Assembly: GCF_015471405.1 (NCBI RefSeq)
Contig: NZ_BLVZ01000001.1
Coordinates: 186,001-250,000, forward strand
DNA: 64,000 bases
Origin: Pseudomonas cichorii
GTDB lineage: Bacteria; Pseudomonadota; Gammaproteobacteria; Pseudomonadales; Pseudomonadaceae
Direction: 5' to 3'
Position numbers and translations under genes: made by a program. Below the pieces are notes generated by a model. That model did no database searches. It was not told where the DNA came from and saw only the letters and a list, made by a program, of their open reading frames with translations. Each line of letters opens with the position of its first letter. The first letter of the stretch is position 1. Positions 19,398-28,351 of this stretch are shown piece by piece.

Positions 19398-20294
19398 TCA
19401 GCTCGCAATCTCATTGGTCAGCCATTTCTCGAAGGCACGGGCGGCGCGTCTTGGAATCTTGCCGCTGGGGGTGAGCAGGTAATAGCCGCCGATGGCACCG
19501 ATATCCGAGTTGCATGCAGGCACCAGGGCACCGGATTGCACATGGCGATCAATCATCGGTCGCCAGCCCAGCACAATGCCATGACCGGCGATGGCCAGAT
19601 CCACGAGCACCGGGTAGAGATTCACGGTCATGCGCTGGTGGATCAGCGAAGCATCTACACCCTGGCGACCGAACCAGTCGTTCCACGACAACCACTGGCG
19701 TTGGCCGTCTTCGAGCATCAGCAGGCAATGGTCGAGCAATTGCACCGGCTCAAGCGTCTGTCCGTTCAGATAGTCCGGTGAGCAATAGGCGTTCACCGAT
19801 TCGGCAAACAGCAGGCGGCTGTCCAGGCCGGGAGGTGATTGCTCGCGCAGGAAGTACAGTGCCAGATCAAACTCCGCCCGAACCAGAGAGTCCAGCCCAT
19901 CGACCACGCGCAGGCGTATGTCCACTGCCGGGAATTCATCCTTGTAACGACCCAGCAAAGGGCCAAGCCACAGCGCCGCCACACCGCTGGAGCAGGCCAG
20001 CGTCAATTGCTGTTCACCGCTGTGGGTAATGACCTGAGCCGTAGCTTCGGCGCACTGAGTCAGTATCCGATGAATTTCCTCGGCATAGATTTGCCCCGCC
20101 ACGGTCAGATGAATGCGCTTGTGCTCGCGACGAAACAGCGCCCGACCCAGAAAGTCTTCCAACTGCGCGACTTGTCGGCTGATTGCGCTTTGGGTCAGGT
20201 GCAGCTCGGCGGCTGCCCGGGTGAAACTGCCGTGGCGAACGGCGGCTTCAAAAGCAATCAGGTTCTGCAGTGGCGGAAGGGGTTCTATACGCAC
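19398..20294 (-). CDS. LysR family transcriptional regulator (GcvA-like)
   Basis: The 298-residue regulator has an N-terminal winged helix-turn-helix (FEAAVRHGSFTRAAAELHLTQSAISRQVAQLE, residues about 14-45) and a type 2 periplasmic-binding-like effector domain. It lies upstream of and on the same strand as the MFS/amidohydrolase pair, 186 bp away, which makes it a candidate regulator of those genes. It is also only 12 bp downstream of a second LysR gene, so the two may be co-transcribed. Confidence 0.88.
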   Translation of the reverse strand: MRIEPLPPLQNLIAFEAAVRHGSFTRAAAELHLTQSAISRQVAQLEDFLGRALFRREHKRIHLTVAGQIYAEEIHRILTQCAEATAQVITHSGEQQLTLACSSGVAALWLGPLLGRYKDEFPAVDIRLRVVDGLDSLVRAEFDLALYFLREQSPPGLDSRLLFAESVNAYCSPDYLNGQTLEPVQLLDHCLLMLEDGQRQWLSWNDWFGRQGVDASLIHQRMTVNLYPVLVDLAIAGHGIVLGWRPMIDRHVQSGALVPACNSDIGAIGGYYLLTPSGKIPRRAARAFEKWLTNEIAS

Positions 20295-20306
20295 AGAGAC
20301 TCCGTA

Positions 20307-21212
20307 TTACAAACCGTCCGGGAACGGTGTCGACAGCAGCCAGTCGCGGAACACACAGAGCGCTGGCAGGTTCTGGAAACGTGTTGCGTACACCAGATAG
20401 TAATTGCGGCCACTGTCCATCGGCTCGAACAGCGTGACCAGCTCGCCGCTGTTGATTTCATCCTGCACCAGAATGCGCGGCACCAGAGCCACGCCGATAC
20501 CTGCGGCCACGGCCTGAATCAGGTGCGCGGTCAGCTCGAAACTCGGACCGGGGCGCATGATGTGGTGATCGAGCTGGTTTCTGTCGAACCAGTCGGACCA
20601 GGCGTTGGGCCGCGAAACCACGCTCAGCAGCGAGTGCTGGGCAATCTGGCCTGGCGTCATGGACTCATGGCCAGCCAGTGCCGAAGGGCTGGCGATAAGC
20701 ACCAGTTTTTCCGCAATCAGCGGATGGGCGATATAGCCCGGCCAATTGCCTGTGCCTGCACAGATGATCGCGTTCATGTCGCTGGCCGCAGGCATCAGGT
20801 CGGCATGCACGATGCGCGAGTGGATATGCACCACATGGCCCGGATGTCGGGCGTAAAAGTCATGCATGCGTGGCAGCAGCCACTTGGAGCCGAAGGTCGG
20901 CAGAACGGCGAGGTGCAGGGTTCCGCCTTCGGATTTGTGGGCGATGGTCTGCAGCGTTGCACTGCGGATTCGCCCAAGGGCTGCCGCCAGTTCATGCTGA
21001 TACAGCGCGCCCGCCGTGGTCAGTTCGATACGTCGGCCATCACGCTTGAACAACTCGACTTCCAGTTGTGCTTCAAGGGCCTGCACCTGGCGACTGACGG
21101 CGCTTTGGGTCAGAGCCAGTTCATCGGCAGCCTTGGTGAAGCTGACATGACGCGCCGCTGCCTCAAAAGCGATAAGCAGCGACATCGAAGGCGTGAGTCT
21201 TCTCGGGTTCAT
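20307..21212 (-). CDS. LysR family transcriptional regulator (GcvA-like)
   Basis: The 301-residue LysR protein has the HTH at residues about 15-46 (FEAAARHVSFTKAADELALTQSAVSRQ) and a C-terminal effector-binding domain. It is divergent from the YdiJ-type dehydrogenase gene, with 167 bp between starts. That is the classical LysR arrangement and suggests it controls that gene. It is similar to its neighbour at 19398 in HTH and layout, so the pair could come from an old duplication. Confidence 0.88.
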   Translation of the reverse strand: MNPRRLTPSMSLLIAFEAAARHVSFTKAADELALTQSAVSRQVQALEAQLEVELFKRDGRRIELTTAGALYQHELAAALGRIRSATLQTIAHKSEGGTLHLAVLPTFGSKWLLPRMHDFYARHPGHVVHIHSRIVHADLMPAASDMNAIICAGTGNWPGYIAHPLIAEKLVLIASPSALAGHESMTPGQIAQHSLLSVVSRPNAWSDWFDRNQLDHHIMRPGPSFELTAHLIQAVAAGIGVALVPRILVQDEINSGELVTLFEPMDSGRNYYLVYATRFQNLPALCVFRDWLLSTPFPDGL

Positions 21213-21379
21213 TCATAAAGCTCATGGAAAAACTACAGGTTTTACATTTGCTCTCTTGGTCATCAAGCCTGAAAATCAGCGTAACCGTTGATAAAGCCTG
21301 GTTTCAGAGCGCTCTGAAGCATACGTGCTTTACCTATAAAAGTTTGCATATAAAAAGCCTCGCCTGTCAGGAAGCCACC

Positions 21380-24300
21380 ATGATTGCCCTCTTGAAACCG
21401 ACCTCCGCGCAGGTCGATCACTATGACCGTTTCCTCAATGCCCTGGCGCAGGAGGGGTTTCGAGGCGAAATCGCAAGGGATCATGGTTCGCGAACCGTTC
21501 TGGCCACCGATAACTCGATCTATCAGCGCATGCCCCAGGCCGCAGTGTTTCCTCTCGACAGTGCCGATGTCGAGACTCTGGCGCGACTGGCCGGACGTGC
21601 CGAGCACAAACAGGTCGTACTGACGCCACGGGGCGGTGGTACCGGAACCAACGGGCAATCGCTCACCGATGGCGTGGTGGTCGACCTCTCGCGGCACATG
21701 AACAGGATTCTGGAAATCAACGTCGAGGAGCGCTGGGTTCGCGTGCAGACCGGCGTGGTCAAGGACCAGCTCAACGCAGCACTCAAGCCTCACGGGCTGT
21801 TCTTCGCCCCGGAGCTGTCCACCTCCAACCGCGCAACGGTCGGCGGCATGATCAATACCGATGCCAGCGGACAGGGCAGTTGCACCTACGGCAAGACCCG
21901 CGACCACGTACTTGAGCTGTCGACAGTACTGCTCGGTGGCTCGCGCATACACAGCCTGGCCATGGGGTCCGATCAACTGGAGTCTGAGCAGGCCCGAACC
22001 GACCGGGCAGGGGACGCTTATCGCTGTGCCCGCGAAATTGCCGATACCCAGGCGCAGTTGATCAAGGACGTCTTTCCGCCGCTCAATCGCTGTCTGACCG
22101 GTTACGACCTGGCTCACCTGCGCGAGACCGACGGCCGTTTCAACCTCAATAGCGTGCTGTGCGGCTCGGAAGGTTCGCTGGGCTTTATCGTCGAAGCCAA
22201 GCTCAATGTGCTGCCTATTCCCAAGCATTCGATCCTGGTCAACGTGCGCTATGCCGGTTTCATGGATGCCTTGCGTGACGCCAAGGCACTCATGGCGCTC
22301 AAGCCGCTGTCCATTGAAACCGTGGACTCCAAGGTCTTGATGCTTGCCATGCAGGACATCGTCTGGCATGGCGTGGCCGAATACTTTCCTCAGGACCCGG
22401 ATACCCCGACGCTGGGGATCAACCTGATCGAGTTCTGCGGCGACGAAGCCAGCGAAGTGGAGCAGCGCGTCCATGCCTTCGTTGAACATTTGCAGAACGA
22501 CACCTCGGTGGTTCGGCTGGGGCACACGCTGGCGGTGGGCAGCGCAGCGGTCAATCGGGTCTACGCCATGCGCAAGCGTTCGGTAGGCCTGCTGGGCAAC
22601 GTCAAGGGCGAGGCCAGGCCTCAGCCTTTTGTCGAAGACACCGCCGTACCGCCTGAAAACCTTGCCGATTACATTCAGGAATTCCGGGCATTGCTGGACA
22701 GCTACAACCTGCAATACGGAATGTTTGGCCATGTGGACGCCGGCGTGCTGCACGTGCGGCCGATCCTGGACATGAAAGACCCGGCGCAGGCCGCGTTGGT
22801 ACGCCCGATTTCCGATGCGGTCGCGGCCCTCACCAAACGTTATGGCGGCTTGCTCTGGGGCGAACACGGCAAAGGCCTGCGTTCGCAATATGTGCCGGAA
22901 TACTTCGGTGAGTTGTACCCGGCGCTTCAGGCACTCAAGGCTGCTTTCGACCCGTTCAACCAGCTCAACCCCGGCAAGATCGCGACGCCCGCGACCGTAC
23001 CGGCTGCCCGGTTGACTCTGGTGGATGAAGTGAAATTGAGGGGCGATCTGGATCGCGGTATCGACGAGCGTGTCTGGCAGAGCTACGAAAGCGCCGTCCA
23101 CTGTAACGGCAACGGTGCCTGCTACAACTACGACGCCGACGACGCCATGTGTCCGTCCTGGAAAGCCACCCGCAACCGCATTCATTCGCCAAAGGGCAGG
23201 GCCTCGCTGGTCCGTGAATGGCTGCGCCTGCAAGGTGAACATAATATCGATGTGCTGACCGCCAGCGCCCGTGCCCGTTCTGCCAATGTCATCAAGAGTC
23301 TGGTCAGCAAGACCGCCAACACTCTGGGCAGGCTACGCGGGCAGCAAGACTTTTCCCATGAAGTCTATGATGCCATGGCCGGTTGCCTGGCCTGTAAATC
23401 CTGTGCTGGGCAGTGCCCGGTCAAGGTCAATGTGCCGGAATTCCGCTCGCGTTTCCTGGAGCTTTACCACAGCCGCTACCTGCGTCCGCTGAAGGATTAC
23501 CTGATCGGCTCACTGGAGTTCAGCATTCCGTATCTGGCTCGTTTCCCGAAACTCTACAACGCCATAATGGCTGCCAAACCGGTTCGTTACCTGCTTGAAC
23601 ATGTGGCGGGCATGGTGGACAGCCCCTTGCTGAGCCTGATGGATTTCCGCGCCGCCTGTGCCCGCTGGAATGTCGGCATCGCTACGCCGCAGCGTCTGGC
23701 TGCACTGTCTGAACAGGAACGCAAGCGTACGGTTATCCTCGTTCAGGACGCTTTCACTCGTTACTTCGAGACCCATCTGGCGGCTGACTGGCTGGAGCTG
23801 ATTTCGCGTCTGGGTTATCAGGTTTACCTCGCGCCATTTGCACCAAACGGCAAGCCGCTGCAAGTGCAAGGTTTCCTGGCGGCCTTCGAGAAGGCTGCCA
23901 GTTTCAACAGCCAATCGCTGCGCAAACTTGAGGCTTATGGCATTCCGCTGGTAGGGCTTGATCCGGCCATGACGCTGGTTTACCGGCAGGAATACAGCAA
24001 GACACTGGGCAGCGAAAATGTGCCCACGGTGTTGCTGCCACAAGAGTGGCTGGCTGCTCAGCTGGAAGAGTCCGGGCAGGTTCAGTCGGGCGAAACCTAT
24101 TACTTCCTGCCGCACTGCACCGAGAAAACCAACGAGCCGGGCAGCGTCGGTCTGTGGCAGAAAGCCTTTGCTCGCACCGGCCTCAAGCTTGAAGTGCTGG
24201 CCAGCGGCTGCTGTGGCATGTCAGGCACCTACGGCCATGAAACCCGGAATGCCAAACACTCCGACACCATCTACAGCCAGTCCTGGCAACCGTTGGTGGC

Positions 24301-24463
24301 CCGTCACAATGGTGAGGGGCGGCTGGTTGCCGATGGCTACTCCTGCCGCAGCCAGGTCAAGCGCCAGGACGGGCAAGTGGTGCAGCATCCGTTACAGATA
24401 TTGCTGGCTCATGTAGGAGTAATGCCTGTCAGTCAAGAGACGGTGATTTCAAAAAACAGGTGA
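21380..24463 (+). CDS. ydiJ: FAD/4Fe-4S D-2-hydroxyacid dehydrogenase (YdiJ/D-2-hydroxyglutarate dehydrogenase type)
   Basis: The 1027-residue protein is close to the length of E. coli YdiJ (about 1018). In order: an FAD-binding PCMH domain (TPRGGGTGTNGQSLTDG, ELSTSNRATVGGMINTDASG), an FAD-linked oxidase C-terminal domain (GHVDAGVLHVRP, LLWGEHGKGLRSQYVP), a ferredoxin-like part with Cys clusters (CNGNGACYN and CLACKSCAGQCPVKV), and a C-terminal CCG domain (LPHCTEKTN, ASGCCGMSGT). It would oxidise a D-2-hydroxyacid such as D-2-hydroxyglutarate or D-lactate and pass electrons on through the iron-sulfur clusters. AGGA sits before the ATG at 21380. Divergent from a LysR gene. Confidence 0.9.
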   Translation: MIALLKPTSAQVDHYDRFLNALAQEGFRGEIARDHGSRTVLATDNSIYQRMPQAAVFPLDSADVETLARLAGRAEHKQVVLTPRGGGTGTNGQSLTDGVVVDLSRHMNRILEINVEERWVRVQTGVVKDQLNAALKPHGLFFAPELSTSNRATVGGMINTDASGQGSCTYGKTRDHVLELSTVLLGGSRIHSLAMGSDQLESEQARTDRAGDAYRCAREIADTQAQLIKDVFPPLNRCLTGYDLAHLRETDGRFNLNSVLCGSEGSLGFIVEAKLNVLPIPKHSILVNVRYAGFMDALRDAKALMALKPLSIETVDSKVLMLAMQDIVWHGVAEYFPQDPDTPTLGINLIEFCGDEASEVEQRVHAFVEHLQNDTSVVRLGHTLAVGSAAVNRVYAMRKRSVGLLGNVKGEARPQPFVEDTAVPPENLADYIQEFRALLDSYNLQYGMFGHVDAGVLHVRPILDMKDPAQAALVRPISDAVAALTKRYGGLLWGEHGKGLRSQYVPEYFGELYPALQALKAAFDPFNQLNPGKIATPATVPAARLTLVDEVKLRGDLDRGIDERVWQSYESAVHCNGNGACYNYDADDAMCPSWKATRNRIHSPKGRASLVREWLRLQGEHNIDVLTASARARSANVIKSLVSKTANTLGRLRGQQDFSHEVYDAMAGCLACKSCAGQCPVKVNVPEFRSRFLELYHSRYLRPLKDYLIGSLEFSIPYLARFPKLYNAIMAAKPVRYLLEHVAGMVDSPLLSLMDFRAACARWNVGIATPQRLAALSEQERKRTVILVQDAFTRYFETHLAADWLELISRLGYQVYLAPFAPNGKPLQVQGFLAAFEKAASFNSQSLRKLEAYGIPLVGLDPAMTLVYRQEYSKTLGSENVPTVLLPQEWLAAQLEESGQVQSGETYYFLPHCTEKTNEPGSVGLWQKAFARTGLKLEVLASGCCGMSGTYGHETRNAKHSDTIYSQSWQPLVARHNGEGRLVADGYSCRSQVKRQDGQVVQHPLQILLAHVGVMPVSQETVISKNR

Positions 24464-24466
24464 TCC

Positions 24467-24555
24467 GTGGGAGGGGCCTTGGCCGCGACAGCAGTATGAA
24501 GGCGCTGAAAATGTGTTGCCTTCACACTGGTCGTCGCGGCCAAGGCCCCTCCCAC
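24467..24555. repeat. REP doublet (REPIN), copy 1
   Basis: A 23-nt arm (GTGGGAGGGGCCTTGGCC and 5 more bases, 24467-24489) is perfectly complementary to 24533-24555. The spacer shares GGCGCTGAAAATGTGTTGCC with copy 3 at 56433. It lies between convergent genes. Confidence 0.9.
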
Positions 24556-24587
24556 AAATGGCATGTACGCCTTCTTCGCGAATGGCC

Positions 24588-25475
24588 TCAAACCAGATAG
24601 CGCCGAAACCATCCCACGGTCCTGTCCCAGGCCAGATTGGCGGCGGCTTCGTCGTATCGTGGTGTGGAGTCGTTGTGGAAGCCGTGGTTGGCGCCGGGAT
24701 AGATATAGGTTTCGTAATTCGTGCCAGCGGCTTTCAACGCCGCTTCATAAGCGGGCCAGCCTTCGTTGATGCGCGTATCCAGCTCGCCGTAATGAATCAT
24801 GATCGGAGCCTTGATTCGCACGACGTCTTCGGACTTGGGCTGGCGGCCATAGAAGGAAACCGCTGCTCCCAGCTCCGGATAAGCCACGGCTGCGGCATTG
24901 GCGACGCCTCCGCCATAGCAGAAGCCGGTGATGCCGACCTTTCCGGTGCTTGCGTCATGCTTCATCAGCCATTCGATAGCCGCGAAGAAGTCGTTCATGA
25001 GTTTTTCAGGATCGACTTTCTGTTGAAGCTCGCGGCCCTTGTCATCGTTGCCCGGATAACCGCCCACCGAGGACAGGCCGTCGGGTGCCAGCGCGATGAA
25101 ACCTGCCTTGGCTACGCGCCGGGCGACATCTTCGATGTAAGGGTTGAGCCCACGGTTTTCATGGGCGACCACTATCGCAGGCAGCTTGCCGCTGGCTTTC
25201 GCCGGACGCACCAGATACCCACGTACTTGCCCATGACCCTTGGGTGAAGGGTAATTGACGTATTCGGCAATGATATCCGGGTCGGTAAATGCCACTTGTT
25301 CGGCCAGCGCATAGTTCGGGCTGAGCGAGGCCAGAAGGGCTGTGGCGGTCATGCCTCCCAGAGTGAACAGGGCGGCACGGTCAAGAAATTCTCGTCTGTT
25401 GATCTTGCCGTGTGCGTAGTAGTCGTACAGCTCAAGCAGTTCAGGGGCAAAGTCTTTGGCGGTGAGACGATCCAT
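24588..25475 (-). CDS. Dienelactone hydrolase family protein with Tat-like signal
   Basis: The 295-residue alpha/beta hydrolase has catalytic-type residues Cys186 in GFCYGGG, Asp233 in YGELDTR and His264 in GANHGFHN, plus Glu106 in HENRG; this is the Cys-Asp-His triad of dienelactone hydrolases. The N terminus has NRREFLDRAALFTLGG (Arg27-Arg28) followed by a hydrophobic stretch ending ALA near 58, a twin-arginine signal. The start at 25475 is chosen because AGGAAG lies 7 bases before it. Substrate is probably an ester or lactone in the periplasm. Third gene behind a DUF2946 gene and a TonB receptor gene. Confidence 0.85.
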   Translation of the reverse strand: MDRLTAKDFAPELLELYDYYAHGKINRREFLDRAALFTLGGMTATALLASLSPNYALAEQVAFTDPDIIAEYVNYPSPKGHGQVRGYLVRPAKASGKLPAIVVAHENRGLNPYIEDVARRVAKAGFIALAPDGLSSVGGYPGNDDKGRELQQKVDPEKLMNDFFAAIEWLMKHDASTGKVGITGFCYGGGVANAAAVAYPELGAAVSFYGRQPKSEDVVRIKAPIMIHYGELDTRINEGWPAYEAALKAAGTNYETYIYPGANHGFHNDSTPRYDEAAANLAWDRTVGWFRRYLV

Positions 25476-25565
25476 CTGCATGCTTCCTGTCAGATCATTG
25501 GGTTGTCTATTAAAGCAGCTTTGATGTTGAGGTGCCGTTCGTGACACCTCGACATCCGGTCAGGA

Positions 25566-27644
25566 TCAGAACTCCAGCGTGACCCCGGTATACAAGGCAC
25601 GTCCATCGCCCGGCGAGTGCAGGGAGTCGACGGCGCCGTCCGGGTCATACCAGACGTACTCGTAATAACGGTTGGTCAGGTTCTTGAGTTGCAGGTCGAC
25701 ACTGACCGACTCGCTTACCTTCCAGGTAGCGCCCAGGTTCATCAGCACATAGCCGCCATAGGTGCCCTGAGTGTTTTCCCGTTCCAGATAGTAGTTGGTC
25801 TGGCCGTTCATCCAGGCCGTCAGTTGCAGGGCCGGAGTCGCCTGATACGTCATGCCGGCGTTGTACACGTGATGGGGAACATGGTCGATTTCCCGGCCTT
25901 TGCTGTTGGGCAATGTAGCGCTGGGCTCAAGGATTTTCGAGTATTGCCATGAGTAAGCCATCCATATTTCCGTGCGCTCGTTCGGGTGCAGGTTCACCTG
26001 CAGGTCATAACCCCAGCGCCGGGTTTCACCGACGTTGTCCGATTCCCCGCTCGGGTCGTTGAGCCGACGGCTGACCTCGCCACTGGCTTCCTGCTGCCAG
26101 TAGGCGATCCGTCCATCAACCCAGCTGGCGGGAGTGAATTTGATCCCGGTTTCCCAGCCTTCGTTGATCGACGGTTCCAGATCGGTATCCCGTGGCGGAA
26201 TCTTGTAGGCCGCAGCCCCTGTGCCTACCTGAAAGGTACGTCCCCAGTTGGCATAGAAACTGGCCACATCCCAGGGCGAATACACCACGCTGAGCTTTGG
26301 TTGCTTGATCAGGCCATAGTCATTGATGTCGTAATCCAGGCCGGTCATTTCATTGGTGAAGTCGCCCTGGATCTTGTCGACCCGATAGGCCGGGACAATC
26401 TTCAACGACTCGAAAGGCTTGATCTCGGCCTGGACATAAGCACCGTAGGTGTCGAAGTCGAATTGCTGGTCTCGGGTCTGGGCCTGGCGAACCCGATTCA
26501 GGGTCCGGTAGCGTTCGCTCTTGTTTTCCTGCTGCTGCATGTCCGCTCCGCCTTCCAGGGCAAAGTCGTACAGCCAGCTGACTTCCGGGCGCCAGGTCAG
26601 GGAGGTGAGGGCGCCGTACTGGGTTTCATAGGCATCCCGCTCCTGTTGCGAGGTGGTTCTCCAGTACTGGGTCCAGCGTCGGTCGTCAAAGGTGTTGATG
26701 TAGGTTTTCGCGGACCATGCCAGGGTGTCTGCAAGATCCGTATCGAAATGCAGGCTGACCTGATTCATGCGCCGCGTGCCCTTGTCCGTGGCGTTGTAGC
26801 TGTTGGTCATGGTCGGGTGGCGGCTGGCATTCTCTTCGCTCAGGTATCCGGGCTCCTGGGCTTCGGTTTCGTAATGCCGGGCAATCAGACCGATGCGATA
26901 GCTCTCGTCGTCCGGGGTATAGAACCACTTGCCGGACATCGAGAATTTCTCGGCATCGGAATGATCGCGATAGCCTTCGGATTTCTGATAGGCGAAGAAA
27001 TAGTTCTGGCTCCAGTTACTGCTCTCGAAGCCTTTGGAAAGCTGGGTTTCCTGAGTATTGAAGCTGCCGTAGCGAATCCGGGCCTTGGTGTAATTGCCGC
27101 CGGTGCGGGTCAGCATGTTGACGTTGCCCGCGATATTGTTCAGGCCGTAACGCGCATCGCTGGTGCCGCGCACGACTTCGATGCTGTCCAGTTCCATGGG
27201 GAAAATCATGTCCATGAACGGCATGTTGCCGTCGTTGCTGTTGCTCGGAATGCCATCGATCAACAGCTTCACCGCGTTGATTTCGCCTTCACCGTTAAAG
27301 CCGCGAAAGGAAATCTTGCCGGAAGTCGTGCCTTGGTTGAATTGGGTAAGGATCACGCCTGGAGCACGGCTGAACAGCTCCCAGCTGTAATTGACCGGCA
27401 TCTTTTCAAGGATATCGCCACCCAGAATATCCACCGAGCTGAGCACACTGCTGGTGCTCAGCGGGCCGCTGCTGTTGCCTTGAACGGTCACGGAGCCGAG
27501 GGTCAGGGTCGAGTTCTCGACCTGGGTTTCGGCCAGAGCGGCGGATAGCGGCGTCAAGACGAATACCCCGCAGGTCAGTGCCTGACAGACCGAGCGGGAC
27601 ACGGGAATATGCATTGCGCGTGGCAATGTAGAAAAAACAGGCAT
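25566..27644 (-). CDS. TonB-dependent outer-membrane receptor
   Basis: The 692-residue product has a signal peptide ending near LSAALA. A plug domain follows (ISFRGFNGEGEINAVKLLIDG, SIEVVRGTSDARYGLNNIAG). The long C-terminal barrel ends in ALYTGVTLEF, with the terminal Phe typical of outer-membrane proteins. The start is moved 11 codons into the frame because AGGAAG sits 8 bases before the ATG at 27644. It would import a ligand with TonB energy. The substrate is unknown. A DUF2946 gene upstream is a common partner of metal-related TonB receptors, but the plug lacks motifs I know from copper receptors. Confidence 0.9.
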   Translation of the reverse strand: MPVFSTLPRAMHIPVSRSVCQALTCGVFVLTPLSAALAETQVENSTLTLGSVTVQGNSSGPLSTSSVLSSVDILGGDILEKMPVNYSWELFSRAPGVILTQFNQGTTSGKISFRGFNGEGEINAVKLLIDGIPSNSNDGNMPFMDMIFPMELDSIEVVRGTSDARYGLNNIAGNVNMLTRTGGNYTKARIRYGSFNTQETQLSKGFESSNWSQNYFFAYQKSEGYRDHSDAEKFSMSGKWFYTPDDESYRIGLIARHYETEAQEPGYLSEENASRHPTMTNSYNATDKGTRRMNQVSLHFDTDLADTLAWSAKTYINTFDDRRWTQYWRTTSQQERDAYETQYGALTSLTWRPEVSWLYDFALEGGADMQQQENKSERYRTLNRVRQAQTRDQQFDFDTYGAYVQAEIKPFESLKIVPAYRVDKIQGDFTNEMTGLDYDINDYGLIKQPKLSVVYSPWDVASFYANWGRTFQVGTGAAAYKIPPRDTDLEPSINEGWETGIKFTPASWVDGRIAYWQQEASGEVSRRLNDPSGESDNVGETRRWGYDLQVNLHPNERTEIWMAYSWQYSKILEPSATLPNSKGREIDHVPHHVYNAGMTYQATPALQLTAWMNGQTNYYLERENTQGTYGGYVLMNLGATWKVSESVSVDLQLKNLTNRYYEYVWYDPDGAVDSLHSPGDGRALYTGVTLEF

Positions 27645-27757
27645 AACAAAAACTTCCTGATGACCAAGAGACTTCAAGGGCGCGAGATGGCCGATCAGGG
27701 CATTCCCGCGCCAGACAAGAAAAACCGCGCCAGAGTCGGCGGGCAGGCAAGGCGTGG

Positions 27758-28147
27758 TCAGGCCAAGGGAGAGGCGCGAGGGGTCAGACTGGGCCAGCGA
27801 ACCCTGGGATGCAGCGTCGGCTGCTCGGGGTTGTCCAGTGCTGTATCAGGTGTGTAGCGGGGCAGGAAGTGCCGATAGTGATCGGCTGGCAGAGCGACCA
27901 GACCCGCATGGCCACAGCAGCAATCGCCATGCTGCATGGCCGCTTTCGATGAAGCGGGTTGCAGCGTATCGATCAACTTCTGGAAGCCTGGCGGCAGGGC
28001 GGTCGAACCGCTCCCGGAACAAAACCCGCCCCATAGCAGTAAATGCGCATCCGCCGGCTGCATGGCACGGCTCATCGGCATGGCCAGCATGTTGAGCAAC
28101 ACGGCCAGACAAGCGATCCAGGGACTGATGCGTTTCATTGAAGCCAT
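27758..28147 (-). CDS. DUF2946 protein (small exported/membrane protein)
   Basis: The 129-residue product has an N-terminal hydrophobic helix (WIACLAVLLNMLAMP), a Cys/Gly-rich middle (GGFCSGSGS, HGDCCCGHAG) and a Pro-rich tail. This layout fits DUF2946, small proteins often encoded beside TonB receptors and copper genes; the Cys/His cluster could bind metal. It precedes the TonB receptor by 113 bp and is divergent from the LodA-like gene. Either ATG (28147 or 28138) could be the start; neither has a strong ribosome site. Confidence 0.7.
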   Translation of the reverse strand: MASMKRISPWIACLAVLLNMLAMPMSRAMQPADAHLLLWGGFCSGSGSTALPPGFQKLIDTLQPASSKAAMQHGDCCCGHAGLVALPADHYRHFLPRYTPDTALDNPEQPTLHPRVRWPSLTPRASPLA

Positions 28148-28351
28148 GGGTGGGCCCGTAGCACGAAGGCCGCCATTTAGCCGTATTTGGTGAGGGAATG
28201 TAAATGCTTCTGTGGGCGGGATTTCAGGCAGGCAGAAGGGGATGCGGGAATTGCTGTGTGGCTATTTGACATCTTGATATTTTGTCATCTAGTGTCGTGG
28301 CCTGAGAAACGTTCTCAGAATATTTCACTTCAGCAGGGAGGCTACATCGCA

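Noticed and set aside
21263..23242. Open frame of about 659 codons opposite the YdiJ-type gene
   Set aside because: It is an antisense shadow of a clearly coding gene; its sequence is low in hydrophobic pattern and has no family features.
25986..27548. Long open frame of about 520 codons opposite the TonB receptor gene
   Set aside because: It mirrors the coding frame of the receptor on the other strand in GC-rich DNA and has no ribosome site or recognisable domain.
25566..27644. Copper receptor (OprC/NosA) reading of the TonB receptor
   Set aside because: The neighbouring DUF2946 gene suggested it, but the plug lacks the motifs I know from copper receptors.
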